Assembly: GCF_004116385.1 (NCBI RefSeq)
Contig: NZ_PEIB01000010.1
Coordinates: 62,001 to 126,000 of the forward strand
DNA: 64,000 nt
Direction of reading: 5' to 3'
Source: Veronia nyctiphanis
GTDB lineage: Bacteria > Pseudomonadota > Gammaproteobacteria > Enterobacterales > Vibrionaceae
Both the position numbers and the translations under genes were made by a program. A model generated the notes under the pieces. It was not told the origin of the DNA. It was given only the letters and a program-made list of their open reading frames with translations, and ran no database searches. Below are positions 8,853-19,935 of the stretch, in pieces (position 1 is the first letter of the stretch; every line of letters begins with the position of its first letter).

Positions 8853-11800
8853 CTATTTAATATTGAACTGATAAATCAAATCGACGGTCTTGTTGATGCC
8901 TGACATTGCCTCAAGATACAGGTCTTTCATCACCCGATATCTAATGGTCAGTTCATCATCACCCAGTCCATATTTCACCTGAAGGCCGGGCAGCACATAG
9001 CCAGAAACTTCAAAGTCTTCTGACTCGCCGTTGCTTTTGGTGTCGACGGTCAGGTTCTCAATACCGAATGCCTCTCCTATCTGACCAATGGCTTTCCCCC
9101 CCTGCGCCAACGCCAGTCCAATCAGAATTGAGCTCATTGAGCCTTGAGATTCAGCATCAAGCGCGCGGCCCCGGGTAAGATAAGAGATGGCGTTCGCATG
9201 AGATTTGACAGGATCGGAGAAAACAGTAACCTGAGCTCATCAGCCGGACCATCAAGCCTTATTCCTGCTGTCACGCCATCTTCGATGGTATCCGGGTTTC
9301 GAATCGCCTCCACTTGAAGATACGGCTGATCTGGCACACCATTAAATCGGATCACTCCTTTGCGGATCACCAGATCCTGGCCAAAAGAACGGAACGTCCC
9401 ATCTTTTAGATCCACCGCGCCGACAACAGCCACACCACGGTCGCTGTTGGCTACTTTTAACAATCCGGTTAGATTCGATTTAAGGCCAAAAGCATCGACC
9501 GTCACATCGTCTCCCAGTGTCACCTCGATATTTGCATCCAGTGAGGTGGTGAATGGCTTCTCTTTTGGTATCGGTTGTAAGTTATCGTCCAGCATCACCG
9601 TATCATTCGACAGCGTGACTGCAGAGTCAGGCAAGCTTTCGACAACAATGCGAGCCCATGGGATGTCAACCTTACCTTTGGCAGTTATCACATCCTGATT
9701 TGCATTAAGGCTAAGAACAGGCGTTGCACGTAGCTGCACCATGGGCGGCACGCTGATATCTAATGTATCGGCAGTAAGATCGACGGCGCCAGACCATTTA
9801 GCTGGGACTTTCCAATCCGCCTTCCCATCGATGTTGATGTTGCCCTCAGGGGTAAGGATTTTACCGTCCAAAGAGGCGCTGTCTCCTGACAGTGCCAACG
9901 TCAAATCGCCGGAACGCACTTCAATAGGCATATCCGAACTGGAGAGTTTCAAGCTCGACAGATGCACAACCCCGGTTAATTGGGGCTTTTCCAGGTTACC
10001 GCCAATTGTAATGTCCGAATTAATGCTCCCCTTGAATTCAGCGTCATCACCAATTAAGGGGGCGAAAGGGTGAAGAGAAATAGCTGCTGTTTTCAAAAAT
10101 CCTGATACCGCTTTTTGCTTCTTTGCCAGATCTGTGAACGTAAGTTCGCTTCTAATGGTACCGTTGTCGGTTAAATCGATAGAGGACTCCGTTTTCAAAC
10201 CTGTATTGTCGAGCTTCGCCACCAAGTTGATGCTGTCCCACCCCACTTTTAATGGCTTTGCCTGTTGTTTGGTGAAGCTTCCCGGAGGTAGAGAGAAATT
10301 AGCATCAAGGAACGTCTCTTTGCCCCATTTCACATTGGCAAACCCGTTTACCACCCCGTCAAGCGAGAGTTCTGAAGGCAAGAAAGTATTAACCTGACGA
10401 AGTGGGAACGCCGTTGCGGTTAGTTTGGCGTGCCCCTCGTTCGTCAACCCAACACGTTCAACCAGACAAACGCGGCTATCTGCCTGCTGCCAGCAGTGCT
10501 GAGAGAGGTCAATCCTTTTGGCAACTTTGTCATAATCAATATCGAATGCCTCTGACAAAGTCCAGTTACCGAAAGGGGTATGAATCAATCCCTGTGAAAA
10601 CGTTGCCTGCCAGCCCTTTTCACGTTCAAAAGCACCTTTTATCGAGAACCGACCACCAAATGGTTCGCCTTTAATCGTTAGCACTGCACTGTGGCTGGCT
10701 TCATTGCCATTAAGCCGAAATGCAACCTCATCAACGTTCAGCTCACCTTGTTTCAACCGTCCGGTATTGACAACAAGATTAGCGGATAGCTGCTCATCTA
10801 ATTTCGCTTTGCCTTTAAGCGAGAGTGATGCCAAGGTGATATCCTGCCAACCCAGCTTGCCCGCGCCGATATCGAGAACGACTTCTGGATGTGCGAAGCT
10901 GCCTGTGAGCTTTGCTGTTCCAATCACATTCCCCTTAGCATCTGGAATTGACGCGGAAAGATCGGAAGCATTCAGCGCAAGTTCAAGATCCCACTTTTCA
11001 TCTAACACGCCATTCAACGCAACCTTGTTTGGCCCATGACTGACAATCAGGTTATCGCTTATTGCTCTTAGCTGACCTCGCGCCGTGCGATCTTCAAGGG
11101 TCAAAGAGCCCTCGACAAAAAAGGGTAATTGTCTGAGTTCGCCATTTACCGCAAGGCGAGGAAAGTTAACAAACCAACCACCTTGTTTCGTGACACCACC
11201 ATCATGCACCACATCACCGGACAGCCGCCCTTCGGCTTCTTGCCAAAATTCCCCCGGGTAAATGTTGTCGAGATTCAGCGCAGCCTGCCAACGCACTTCA
11301 TTGCCCCACTCTAGCCCAGCTTTTCCTGTTCCCCGACCTCTCAAAGTATCAATCGTCAGGTCTGTCAGCGCCAGATGGGAGAGAGAGCCTTCGGCCTTTG
11401 TATCAATCGTCATGGGTGGATAAAACTGGCTTTTCGTCTTTCCTTTGAGGGAAAACGTGTAACCTTGCAAATTGCCGCTGCCCGTTAGCTGAGTATCGGA
11501 AACTTGGTAGTCTGGCTTATCACTTAACGGCCAGTTCAGCTTGGTTGCATTGAGCGAGACATCGAACGATAAACCCGGATCGAGGGCATCAATCTTGCCT
11601 TTAAAATCTGCTTGCGCAGCGCCGCTGATTGTAGCTGAAATGGCAAGAGCATCCAGTGCGCCATCTAATCGGGAGCGAAGCGTTATTCCCTTGAATGGCG
11701 GCTGATTCACATTCGCCAGCACATCGAGTCTAAGAGGGTAAGTACCATCTAGACGCACAGAGCCAGACAACTTTGCATTCCCTTCTTTGGCATCGAGATT

Positions 11801-12573
11801 CACTGTTTCAATATCAATACGACTGCCTGCCAGCTTGGCTTTTACCATTAACGAATCAATGGTTTGCTTTTGCGGCAGGGCTATTTCTATCCCTTTCGCT
11901 TCAAACTGCCTGATGTCGATATCTACAGGAAGGGTGACGGCGGGCAATACGATTCGCTCCGGTGTTGCTGACTTGGAAGCAGCTTTTTGAGTCTTTGAGG
12001 GGGAAGGCGAAGCTTAGGCTGTTCAGGCAAAGCCACTGAAATGCCGGACAGCATCGTCGGCTCAATGATCAGAAGACTCTCGGAAAAGGTCGCTGCTGAG
12101 CGAAATTGCTGCCAATAAACGCGGTTACCATCAATCTCCAGGGTAATATTATTCAGTTCGAGTTTCTTGAGAGAAACGGGGAAAGGAAGGCTGATTCTAT
12201 CGCTATTGTTTCCAGAGGGGTTCTCTTCTGCGGCGCCTGACTCTGCAATGCCTGCTGTTTTTACGATGAGAGTAAGATCGTTAGCAGAAAGGTTATCAAC
12301 ACAGAGTTCAGAGTGCCGCAAACACTTGGGTGAAAGCGTCAGGTTTAACTCATCCGCATTGAGCGCAATACCTTGCGCAGTATAGCGAACACCGCTCAGC
12401 GTAAAGCCGCTCAGTAATGCTCCTTCACTGTGGTCAACGTTGAACTCCGGGACAAAACGTTCTGCCGTCCAGAGTAAGGCATTTAAACCATATGGGCTGA
12501 CCAGCCCCATAAGCAATATAGCCAACAAAAGAACAAGCAGAAGTAAAGCAGCAAAAAGCGTACGACGGATCAC
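8853..12573 (-). CDS. tamB: Translocation and assembly module subunit TamB (two apparent frameshifts)
   Basis: Large inner-membrane-anchored periplasmic protein that works with TamA in outer-membrane lipid and protein homeostasis. Three reading-frame pieces make one gene. The N-terminal piece has a single membrane anchor (LLLVLLLAILLMGLVSPYGL). The long middle piece carries the beta-rich repeats. The short C-terminal piece, SSILIGLALAQGGKAIGQIG to the final DLIYQFNI, is the conserved end. The first break lies in a G-run (11999-12003, one base short); the second near the A-run 9220-9223, where restoring the frame gives SDPVKSHANAISYLTRGRAL. It begins at a GTG overlapping the tamA stop by 4 bp (GTGA). 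Confidence 0.92.
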
Positions 12574-14312
12574 AACTGAGGCCCTACACTGAAGTGGACA
12601 CGAAATTTATCGTCATCGCCTTCCTCACGATCAAAGCCGTGGGCAATATCGAAACGCACAGGCCCAACAGGTGACCCCCAACGGATCCCAAGCCCCGCTG
12701 ATTTTTTCCAGTCGAGGTTTTCGTTCCATGCATCTCCGCCATCAGTGAAAACTGCCAACCACCAGTCTCCGGTTAAACGGTATTGGTATTCCACTGAACC
12801 CGTTGCAAAGTATTGACCGCCTGTCAGCTCACCATTTTTTCTCGGTGAGATACTTCGGTAGCCATAACCACGAATGCTGCTGTCACCCCCGGCATAAAAA
12901 CGGAGCGATGTGGGTACCTCATCAAAAGCATCGGTTGTTAGACCACCACCGTCAATGCGGGCTAGACCGCGATGGTTATCAGCCAATGTCCTTATCCACG
13001 CGGTTCTGCCCGTTACACGTAACAAGTTAATGTCTGATTGAATGAATTTGTCTGAGAATTCGACTTCCAACTTTTGGCGATCGCCCCAGTAAGGCATCGC
13101 ACCGCCTCGAGACCGAAGTCGATTAAACTCAACACCCGGTAAATAGAGGTTCGTTACCTTCTCTTCTCCATCAGCTTTGAATTCCTCATAAAGCCAACGA
13201 AATGAGAATGCCATTTGCCAGTCTTCATCAAAGTTCAAGTGACGGCTCGCTTTTAGGGAGACTGTTCGGCTGTTGGTATCGTCTTGCTGAAGACGCACAA
13301 ACTCAGATGACAGCTCAAAATACTCCCGAGTAACATCAGTCAAAGGAACCTTGTAGGCGGTGAACAAAGACTGTCGTGGCTTTGACAAAGAAATGTCGTT
13401 CCGCAAACTGTGGCCACGGGAGTTATACCAAGGTTTATTCCAGTTAATTTTGATTCTTGGTCCAGAGTCTGTCGAGTAACCGATACCCGTCTCAAACTGA
13501 TTTCGAACATTCGGCTCGAGCGTGACATCTACGGGGACTGTCGCATCATGGGCACCTTTGTAATCCGCTTCTACCAGAACAGAGGCATACCAACCTGTGT
13601 CTGCCAGCAACTGATTAAATTTACCTAACTCGGTCACCAAATACGGGTCACCTGGTTCAAAGGGCTCGATACTTTTCACCCGATCTATTTGGATTTGTTG
13701 TTTGGAGTACTTGATTTCCCCAAATCGATAGCGTGCGCCACTGGCAAAGTGCAGACGGATAAATGCGAGGTTTCGGGAGGGTGATATTTCCAACTTGGCA
13801 ACAGGAAAAGAGGCATCAAAATAACCGCGTTTCAGAGCGAGGTTTTTCAATGATGATTTCAGGTCGTCATACACTTTGTGATTGAGGGTCTGACCCGGTT
13901 TCGGTTTTTCCGCCAACACATCACTGAATGCTTCATCATTCAGAGCATCACCTATAACCGTGATATCTACTTTATCAAGGATAACAGGCTCTCCCGGTTC
14001 AACCGTCACCATAAAGATGAGATCAGTGTCAGATTCTGTTTCTGGCACAACCTGAATCTTGGCGTGATAATACCCCAGCGCCTCAAGCGCCTTAGTAGCC
14101 TCACCACGTACTCGCTTTTCGAAAGATACCGACTTGTATCGTTGGGCTTCAGGAATAGCGGAGAGGTAAAGCTCGATGTTCTTCTCCAGTTCATCGTTAT
14201 CGATGACGATATTGAAACTGGTGTCAGCCTGAGATGAAAAAGTGAACAGAGAGAGGCATAACAACATCCATCGACGCAATGGTTTCGTAATTATTTGCAA
14301 CGCGTTGAACAT
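12570..14312 (-). CDS. tamA: Outer-membrane assembly protein TamA (BamA/Omp85 family)
   Basis: Outer-membrane half of the TAM complex. A signal peptide (basic RRW, LLCLSLFTFSSQA) precedes three POTRA domains (about residues 20-250), then a 16-strand Omp85 barrel. The barrel contains ETGIGYSTDSGPRIKINWNK, RSRGGAMPYWGD, the lid-lock-like RFYAGGDSSIRGYGYRSI and the closing GPVRFDIAHGFDREEG. The family start MFNALQIITK at 14312 is preferred to a longer in-frame start at 14372 because it places the signal peptide at the N-terminus. It overlaps tamB by 4 bp and diverges from msrA, an arrangement known in enterics and vibrios. Confidence 0.94.
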   Translation of the reverse strand: MFNALQIITKPLRRWMLLCLSLFTFSSQADTSFNIVIDNDELEKNIELYLSAIPEAQRYKSVSFEKRVRGEATKALEALGYYHAKIQVVPETESDTDLIFMVTVEPGEPVILDKVDITVIGDALNDEAFSDVLAEKPKPGQTLNHKVYDDLKSSLKNLALKRGYFDASFPVAKLEISPSRNLAFIRLHFASGARYRFGEIKYSKQQIQIDRVKSIEPFEPGDPYLVTELGKFNQLLADTGWYASVLVEADYKGAHDATVPVDVTLEPNVRNQFETGIGYSTDSGPRIKINWNKPWYNSRGHSLRNDISLSKPRQSLFTAYKVPLTDVTREYFELSSEFVRLQQDDTNSRTVSLKASRHLNFDEDWQMAFSFRWLYEEFKADGEEKVTNLYLPGVEFNRLRSRGGAMPYWGDRQKLEVEFSDKFIQSDINLLRVTGRTAWIRTLADNHRGLARIDGGGLTTDAFDEVPTSLRFYAGGDSSIRGYGYRSISPRKNGELTGGQYFATGSVEYQYRLTGDWWLAVFTDGGDAWNENLDWKKSAGLGIRWGSPVGPVRFDIAHGFDREEGDDDKFRVHFSVGPQL

Positions 14313-14454
14313 CCTGTTGTTTGGTTCGCGGCTGTTAAAATGATCACCACGAATCCTGTTTGGTGTTATCAATGAAATAACCTAGCGTATCATCAGGTCA
14401 GAACTCTGGAATTCGCTGGTTATTACGACCGATTTTCTTGCAAGGAGTTGCATC

Positions 14455-15093
14455 ATGTTTAATAAAAAACAGCAACCAGTTACTCTGGAAACTGCACTGC
14501 CGGACAGGCAGAACGAAATTATTCCCTCAGAGCCACACGCCGTCAATGGATCCCGTCTTAATAAAGAGACCCCTGAGGGGCAACAACAAATCCTTGTTGC
14601 GATGGGCTGCTTTTGGGGCGCAGAACGGTTGTTTTGGAAAATCGACGGTGTGACCAACACCTCTGTCGGCTACAGCGGCGGTTTTACGACTCACCCTACT
14701 TACGACGATGTATGTAGCGCCAAAACCGGTCATGCTGAGGTCGTTCAGGTAGTGTACGACCCCAAAATCGTAGACTTACAGCAACTATTAGCTACCTTTT
14801 GGGAAAGTCACGATCCGACACAGGGAATGCGTCAAGGAAATGATGTCGGTACTCAGTATCGCAGCGGTATCTATTGGTTCGATGAAGAGCAAAGAGATGC
14901 GGTGAAAGCCAGTAAAGACGCCTTTCAAGCTGCTCTTAAAGCCGCTGGTAAGCATGAAGAGATCACCACAGAAATCCGTCCGGCAGGTGCTTACTATTTC
15001 GCAGAAACATTCCACCAACAATATCTGCATAAGAACCCAAATGGGTATTGCGGACTTGGTGGCACCGGCGTGTGCCTACCGCCGAATTTATAA
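14455..15093 (+). CDS. msrA: Peptide-methionine (S)-S-oxide reductase MsrA
   Basis: Repairs oxidised methionine in proteins. 212 residues, equal to E. coli MsrA. The catalytic [13 protein letters not shown] motif carries the nucleophilic cysteine. [20 protein letters not shown], the [19 protein letters not shown] substrate loop and the resolving-cysteine tail [13 protein letters not shown] are intact. AAGGAG sits 8 bp before the ATG. Divergent from tamA. Confidence 0.96.
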   Translation: MFNKKQQPVTLETALPDRQNEIIPSEPHAVNGSRLNKETPEGQQQILVAMGCFWGAERLFWKIDGVTNTSVGYSGGFTTHPTYDDVCSAKTGHAEVVQVVYDPKIVDLQQLLATFWESHDPTQGMRQGNDVGTQYRSGIYWFDEEQRDAVKASKDAFQAALKAAGKHEEITTEIRPAGAYYFAETFHQQYLHKNPNGYCGLGGTGVCLPPNL

Positions 15094-15111
15094 GTTGCGT
15101 GTCCACATTAC

Positions 15112-15157
15112 CAAACTTTCAGGCTGTGGTACTCGACATCTGAAAGTTTTGTTTTTA
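15112..15157 (+). terminator. Terminator of msrA
   Basis: CAAACTTTCAG pairs with CTGAAAGTTTTG, followed by TTTTT. Confidence 0.75.
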
Positions 15158-15163
15158 ACGATC

Positions 15164-15195
15164 AAAAATGCCCGCGTTGCGGGCATTCCTTTTTT
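15164..15195. terminator. Second, bidirectional terminator
   Basis: AAAAATGCCCGC-GTT-GCGGGCATT followed by a T-run, with an A-run on the other side. It serves msrA (+) and the small gene at 15216-15419 (-). Confidence 0.85.
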
Positions 15196-15215
15196 CAAAA
15201 TTCGTTTTTACTTGG

Positions 15216-15419
15216 TCAGCATATCGCCATCGACTTTATCTGATTATTGACTTCCGTCATCACAGCCAGCGATCGTTTGCTTTTTCTTGTTGGCGGTAAC
15301 AAGCGACCTTCATCATATTCAAACGCACCGACACCCTGAATGTAAATCCTGCCTCGGAAAAAACCCTTAACATGTCTAGCAACTTGTAAGGGGCGGTATT
15401 TCTGAAAGATTCTAAGCAT
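15216..15419 (-). CDS. Small basic protein of unknown function
   Basis: 67-residue ORF beginning MLRIFQKYRPLQVARHVKGF, with a basic middle (LLPPTRKSKRSL). I do not recognise a named family, though I believe short proteins of this style occur in vibrios. Support for a real gene: a strong GGAAGGAGAG ribosome site about 7 bp before the ATG, a bidirectional terminator just after the stop, and no overlapping gene. Because this sequence carries many single-base deletions, the C-terminus may be truncated. Confidence 0.55.
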   Translation of the reverse strand: MLRIFQKYRPLQVARHVKGFFRGRIYIQGVGAFEYDEGRLLPPTRKSKRSLAVMTEVNNQIKSMAIC

Positions 15420-16048
15420 GCAGCCTCTCCTTCCATGACAATCAATAATATGACCTGCAATCAGGTCAAAAATTCCCGGCTCACCCGAAAAATGACGAAG
15501 AATAAGTGTGAGTGATGCCGTATTTACCCGCTATTTTTGTATGTTTTATCAAACTGTTGTTACAACACTAGTCGATTCTAACAAAAAAATCTGTGACATG
15601 CTTTCAAGCTTCTCTAGGAGCAGGTGAGGTTTACATTTACTGACTAAACGCGGAGGGTTGATAGCATTAAGGGCATGCTAAAACGATGATGGCAAGGTGT
15701 TTCTAAAGAGCAAAAATGCAGGGCGAATGGAAACGAGCATATAACCTTGGTCAGGATTAAATGCTGAAAAAAAACGTGAAGTTGATGAACCGAACAATCA
15801 TGAAGCAGGCGCTCAGGTTCAACCAATAAACTGCGAAAGGTATAAAAGTGTTGCGATATAGCAGGCAACCAAAACAACATTAATTGAGTTTGCTTTAAAT
15901 CTTCTCATTACGTCATCTTCCCTCCATGAGCTGACTTAGGAAAATGTTAACAAAACATTACTTTTCTTACAACAAATGAAACAGCTTTTGCATACGTAAG
16001 TGACTAAAAGTCAGGTACAAAGATTCTTGACTGGCAGGGTTTGACAAG
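15420..16048. other. Gene-poor interval before cysC
   Basis: About 630 bp with no ORF above 80 residues that looks coding. One possible membrane mini-ORF (15819-15908, minus) is listed separately. The rest is AT-rich and without recognisable repeats or RNA. Confidence 0.4.
15819..15908 (-). CDS. Possible 29-residue single-membrane-segment small protein
   Basis: A 29-codon ORF reading MRRFKANSINVVLVACYIAT and then LLYLSQFIG. It has a basic N-terminus and one hydrophobic segment of about 18 residues, typical of bacterial membrane small proteins. GGAGGG lies about 11 bp upstream, slightly far, and an overlapping ATG-ACG-TAA occurs between. No homologue comes to mind. Very tentative. Confidence 0.22.
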   Translation of the reverse strand: MRRFKANSINVVLVACYIATLLYLSQFIG

Positions 16049-16084
16049 AAAAAACTGCCGACGTTAACAACTATCGGCAGTTTT
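16049..16084 (-). terminator. Terminator of the cysG-cysDN-cysC operon
   Basis: On the minus strand AACTGCCGA, a 12-nt loop, TCGGCAGTT and then TTTT. It lies 36 bp past the cysC stop. Confidence 0.88.
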
Positions 16085-16120
16085 ACATGTAAGAAAAGAT
16101 TAACAAAAAAGCAACAAAGG

Positions 16121-16741
16121 TTAGCGAATAACCCCAGCTCGGCGCAGTTGAGCCAGACAGCGATTCACCTGATCACCCACTGAACCCTCATCCGTTTTGA
16201 GATGAATTTCAGGGTTTTCAGGCGCTTCATACGCAGAGCTAATACCCGTAAAGGCCTTTATCTCTCCTGCTCGCGCTTTTTTGTATAGGCCTTTAGGGTC
16301 TCGGGCCTCACAGACTTCCAGCGGCGTATCGACATACACCTCCAGAAACTCCCCCTCCGGCAAAAGGTCACGCACTAACTGGCGCTCTTCACGGAAAGGA
16401 GAAATGAAGGCAGACAGGACAATCAGACCTGCATCGGTCATCAGTTTCGCCACTTCACCAACACGGCGAATATTTTCACGTCTGTCGTGGTCGGAGAATC
16501 CCAGATCACGGCAAAGGCCATGTCTGACATTATCGCCGTCGAGCAAATAGGTATGATAGCCAAGACGGGCCAGCTCATGCTCAAGTGCACCTGCTACCGT
16601 AGACTTACCTGAGCCAGACAACCCGGTGAACCAAAGCAATGCAGGACGCTGCTGTTTTTGTTCAGCGCGGAATGTCTTATCAACAGCGTGTTGATGCCAG
16701 ATGACATTCTCATCCTTTTCAATATTATCGACAGCAGTCAT
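16121..16741 (-). CDS. cysC: Adenylylsulfate (APS) kinase
   Basis: Phosphorylates APS to PAPS in sulfate assimilation. 206 residues. P-loop [19 protein letters not shown], then [19 protein letters not shown] (APS binding) and the [25 protein letters not shown] and [20 protein letters not shown] motifs are intact. Last gene of the minus-strand operon cysG-cysD-cysN-permease-cysC, 18 bp after the permease gene. Confidence 0.96.
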   Translation of the reverse strand: MTAVDNIEKDENVIWHQHAVDKTFRAEQKQQRPALLWFTGLSGSGKSTVAGALEHELARLGYHTYLLDGDNVRHGLCRDLGFSDHDRRENIRRVGEVAKLMTDAGLIVLSAFISPFREERQLVRDLLPEGEFLEVYVDTPLEVCEARDPKGLYKKARAGEIKAFTGISSAYEAPENPEIHLKTDEGSVGDQVNRCLAQLRRAGVIR

Positions 16742-16759
16742 TTCATTATCCTTAAAAAA

Positions 16760-18487
16760 TCAGAAAGGGAAGAACACAGGGATCAACGCCAACACCAGCA
16801 CCGAATAGACCACGGAAAGCGGTAAACCGATACGAATGTAGTCGGTGAAGTGGTAGTTCCCGACGCTGTAAACCAGCAAATTAGTTTGATAGCCATACGG
16901 TGAGATGAAGCTGGCACTGGCACCGAACAACACCGCCATAATGAAAGGCATAGGGTCAACGCCGTAGCTGAGTGCAAGGCTATAGCCAATCGGAAATGCC
17001 AGCGCTGCGGCCGCATTGTTGGTGACCAACTCGGTCAGTATCAATGTCAGCAAATAGGTGGCCACCAGCGCGCCATAGACACCCCAGCCGTTAAAGAGCA
17101 GCATGAATATCTGCCCCATCTGCTCAGACAGCCCGCTTTGAAGCATCATCTGAGACAGGCTAAGCGCCGAGCCGACAATCACCACGATATCGATGGGAAA
17201 ACGGCGCTGTAAATCAGATAGCGTGATCACACCTGTCATTAGCAGCACCATCAGGTAGGCGGCCAGACCGTTTAGCAAGGGGACAACGTCTGTCAGGGCT
17301 GCGCCTATCGCTAATGCAAAGCCGGACAATACCCAGCGACTTTTGTGGCTTCCGAGCCGGGTGCTGGAATCAAGGCCATTCACCAGTACAAACTCGCGGT
17401 TGAGCCTCTCCTGCTTACGCTGGAAGTCTTTACCCGGCACCAATACCAAGGTATCGCCTGCCATCAAAGTGATGTTACCTAAGCCGCCTTCGAGCTTTTC
17501 ATGGCCCCGACGGATGGCAACAACGACCGCATCAAAATTTTCACGAAACGCCGCCTGCTTGAGTGTGGTACCCCGAATCGACGCACTGTGGCTGACAACC
17601 ACTTCTAACAAGTTCTGGCCATTAATGTGGTGCTGACCAAAAAGCGACAACCCAGGCATATCTTGAAGGGTGGCGACACTTTCCACATCACCAGCAAACT
17701 GTAATTTGTCACCGGCCTCAAGGACAGTATCCGGACACACAGGCGCAATGACCTTACCATCACGGATGATCTCTGCGAGATAAAGACGGCGAAGTGCACG
17801 TAAACCATTGTCTGACACCGAACGCCCTGCCAGTGGCGAACCCGGCTCAATCAGTGCCTCAAGCACGTAAGGCAAGGTGTCATCGTCTTTGTCATCGTTA
17901 TCCGGCAACAGATAACACAGGGGGATCAGAATCAACATCCCGCCAGCCAAGACCGCCAGTCCTATCATTGAAGGAGCAAAGAAATCGAGGGCAGGCAGAC
18001 CCGCACTTTCAACAAAGCTATTAATGATGAGGTTTGTCGATGTGCCGATAAGCGTCAGTGTTCCACCAAGAATGGCGGCATAAGAAAGCGGCATCAGCAG
18101 CCGTGACGGGGCATGACGGCGATTGCGTTTTACCGCGCCAATCAACGACGCCACAACCGCAGTATTATTGGTGAAGGAGCTCAGGAATGCCGTCGACAAG
18201 CCAAGCTTGGCAACCACTGTACCCAAGCGCCCTCCTGCAAGCTGATCACCGACCCAGCTAACCAGCCGGGTCTTTTCCAGTGCTGCTGATGAAAGAACCA
18301 ACAACACCAACGTGAGCAGAGATTTATTGGTGAAATTCGCTGCCATGTCTTCCAAAGCCACCTGTCCAGTCTGGAAGGCGGCAAAGGCAACAACAGCAAA
18401 TAAGATAGCAGGTTTGATTTTGGTAAATAACAACCCTGATATCACGCCCAACAACAGGCAAAGAATAATAACCTGCTCCAGGCTCAT
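16760..18487 (-). CDS. SLC13/DASS-family permease with two RCK_C (TrkA-C) domains, candidate sulfate transporter
   Basis: Inner-membrane anion transporter of about 575 residues. Two groups of membrane segments flank a soluble pair of RCK_C domains (about residues 200-370: SPLAGRSVSDNGLRALRRLY and VVSHSASIRGTTLKQAAF). The two inverted-repeat substrate loops are visible as SSFTNNTAVV with LIGTSTNL, and LVTNNAAAALAFPI with SPYGYQTNLLVY. Related proteins in vibrios and other marine bacteria sit in cys operons and are proposed sulfate importers. Position between cysN (4-bp gap) and cysC supports sulfate. The substrate is inferred. Confidence 0.88.
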   Translation of the reverse strand: MSLEQVIILCLLLGVISGLLFTKIKPAILFAVVAFAAFQTGQVALEDMAANFTNKSLLTLVLLVLSSAALEKTRLVSWVGDQLAGGRLGTVVAKLGLSTAFLSSFTNNTAVVASLIGAVKRNRRHAPSRLLMPLSYAAILGGTLTLIGTSTNLIINSFVESAGLPALDFFAPSMIGLAVLAGGMLILIPLCYLLPDNDDKDDDTLPYVLEALIEPGSPLAGRSVSDNGLRALRRLYLAEIIRDGKVIAPVCPDTVLEAGDKLQFAGDVESVATLQDMPGLSLFGQHHINGQNLLEVVVSHSASIRGTTLKQAAFRENFDAVVVAIRRGHEKLEGGLGNITLMAGDTLVLVPGKDFQRKQERLNREFVLVNGLDSSTRLGSHKSRWVLSGFALAIGAALTDVVPLLNGLAAYLMVLLMTGVITLSDLQRRFPIDIVVIVGSALSLSQMMLQSGLSEQMGQIFMLLFNGWGVYGALVATYLLTLILTELVTNNAAAALAFPIGYSLALSYGVDPMPFIMAVLFGASASFISPYGYQTNLLVYSVGNYHFTDYIRIGLPLSVVYSVLVLALIPVFFPF

Positions 18488-18491
18488 CGGT

Positions 18492-19928
18492 TTACCCCAA
18501 CAGCTTGCTGATATCCCGCGCGTTCCAATGCGGGAAATGCTTACGGACCAGCGCGTTCAGTTCAACCTCAAAGGCGGAGTACTGACCTGCTGACACCTGC
18601 GACTCACTTGCTTCCAGCAGAGAGTGGATCATGCCTGCACCTACGGTGACATTAGTCAGACGGTCAATCAGAATGAAACCGCCAGTGTCTTGGCTTTGTG
18701 CATATTCATCAAGCGCAACGCTCTCTGTCAGCTCAAGTTCACACAAACCAATGCCGTTCAATGGCAGGACGTCAGTTTCAAACTTGTTCAGGTTATTGAT
18801 ATCAACCTGATGATGAACCTTGCTGACAGAACCGATGGTTTTCTTGCCAGCCACTTTAATGTCGTATTGTTTGCCCGGCTCAAGCGGACTCTCCGCCATC
18901 CAGACAATGTCTGCCAACAGATGGTCAGTCACAGACTGCTCGTGTGAGACAGGAACAATCAAGTCACCACGGCTAATGTCGATTTCGTCTTTCAGCGTAA
19001 GCGTGACTGCGAGGCCTTCGTGAGCAAGGTCAAGATCGCCATCAAAGGTCACAATACGGTCGACAGTTGAGGTTTTACCAGAAGGCAAGACTTTCACTTC
19101 ATCGCCCGGGCGAATTTCGCCAGATGCGACCGTGCCTGAGAAACCACGGAAGTCGAGGTTTGGACGGTTTACATACTGCACAGGTAAACGGAATGGCGCT
19201 TGCGAGCTTGCTTTGCTCAGGTCCGCGTCTTCCAGCAGGTTCAACAGTGTCTCACCTTCGTACCATGGCGTGTGCGCACTGCGTTCAACCACGTTGTCAC
19301 CTTCTAGTGCCGACAGAGGTACCAGAGTGATGTTGATGTCTTTGTTGAGCTTCTCAGCAAAGGTCAGGTATTCATCTCGGATGTCTTCAAACTTCTGCTG
19401 ATCAAAACCGACCAAGTCCATCTTGTTAACCGCAACCACAAAGTGGCGGATACCCAGGAGGCTCGCGATATATGAGTGGCGACGCGTCTGGTCCAGTACA
19501 CCTTTACGGGCGTCAATCAGAATCACTGCCAGATCACAGGTCGACGCACCGGTTGCCATGTTACGGGTGTATTGCTCATGTCCCGGCGTATCGGCAATGA
19601 TGAATTTACGCTTCTTGGTCGAGAAATAACGGTATGCGACATCAATGGTGATACCTTGCTCGCGCTCAGCTTGCAGGCCATCAACCAGCAGTGCCAGATC
19701 GGGTTTCTCACCCGTTGTACCTACTTTCTGGCTGTCAGCGTGGATAGCAGCCAGTTGGTCTTCATAAATTTGGTGTGAATCATGGAGCAAACGGCCAATC
19801 AGAGTACTCTTGCCGTCATCCACTGAACCACAGGTCAGGAAACGCAGCAGGGATTTGTTCTGATGCTGATCGAGATAGGCCTCAATACCAAGTTCGGCCA
19901 CTTGTTGTTCAATTACGCTGTTCATCAT
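18492..19928 (-). CDS. cysN: Sulfate adenylyltransferase subunit 1, GTPase CysN
   Basis: GTPase subunit of ATP sulfurylase; with CysD it makes APS from sulfate and ATP. 478 residues from the chosen start. G-motifs: [17 protein letters not shown] (P-loop), DVAYRYF switch region, [20 protein letters not shown] and VNKMDLV. The C-terminal EF-Tu-like domain includes [16 protein letters not shown]. The long upstream in-frame extension to 20078 overlaps cysD and is rejected; AAGGG precedes the ATG-ATG pair at 19923-19928. CysC is separate, not fused as in some bacteria. Confidence 0.95.
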   Translation of the reverse strand: MMNSVIEQQVAELGIEAYLDQHQNKSLLRFLTCGSVDDGKSTLIGRLLHDSHQIYEDQLAAIHADSQKVGTTGEKPDLALLVDGLQAEREQGITIDVAYRYFSTKKRKFIIADTPGHEQYTRNMATGASTCDLAVILIDARKGVLDQTRRHSYIASLLGIRHFVVAVNKMDLVGFDQQKFEDIRDEYLTFAEKLNKDINITLVPLSALEGDNVVERSAHTPWYEGETLLNLLEDADLSKASSQAPFRLPVQYVNRPNLDFRGFSGTVASGEIRPGDEVKVLPSGKTSTVDRIVTFDGDLDLAHEGLAVTLTLKDEIDISRGDLIVPVSHEQSVTDHLLADIVWMAESPLEPGKQYDIKVAGKKTIGSVSKVHHQVDINNLNKFETDVLPLNGIGLCELELTESVALDEYAQSQDTGGFILIDRLTNVTVGAGMIHSLLEASESQVSAGQYSAFEVELNALVRKHFPHWNARDISKLLG

Positions 19929-19935
19929 CAATCCC

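Noticed and set aside
8853-9137. Separate 94-residue gene
   Set aside because: It is the conserved C-terminus of TamB in a shifted frame, not an independent gene.
15644-15880. 78-residue minus-strand ORF in the msrA-cysC gap
   Set aside because: Cys/His/Leu-rich composition typical of non-coding frames, with no ribosome site.
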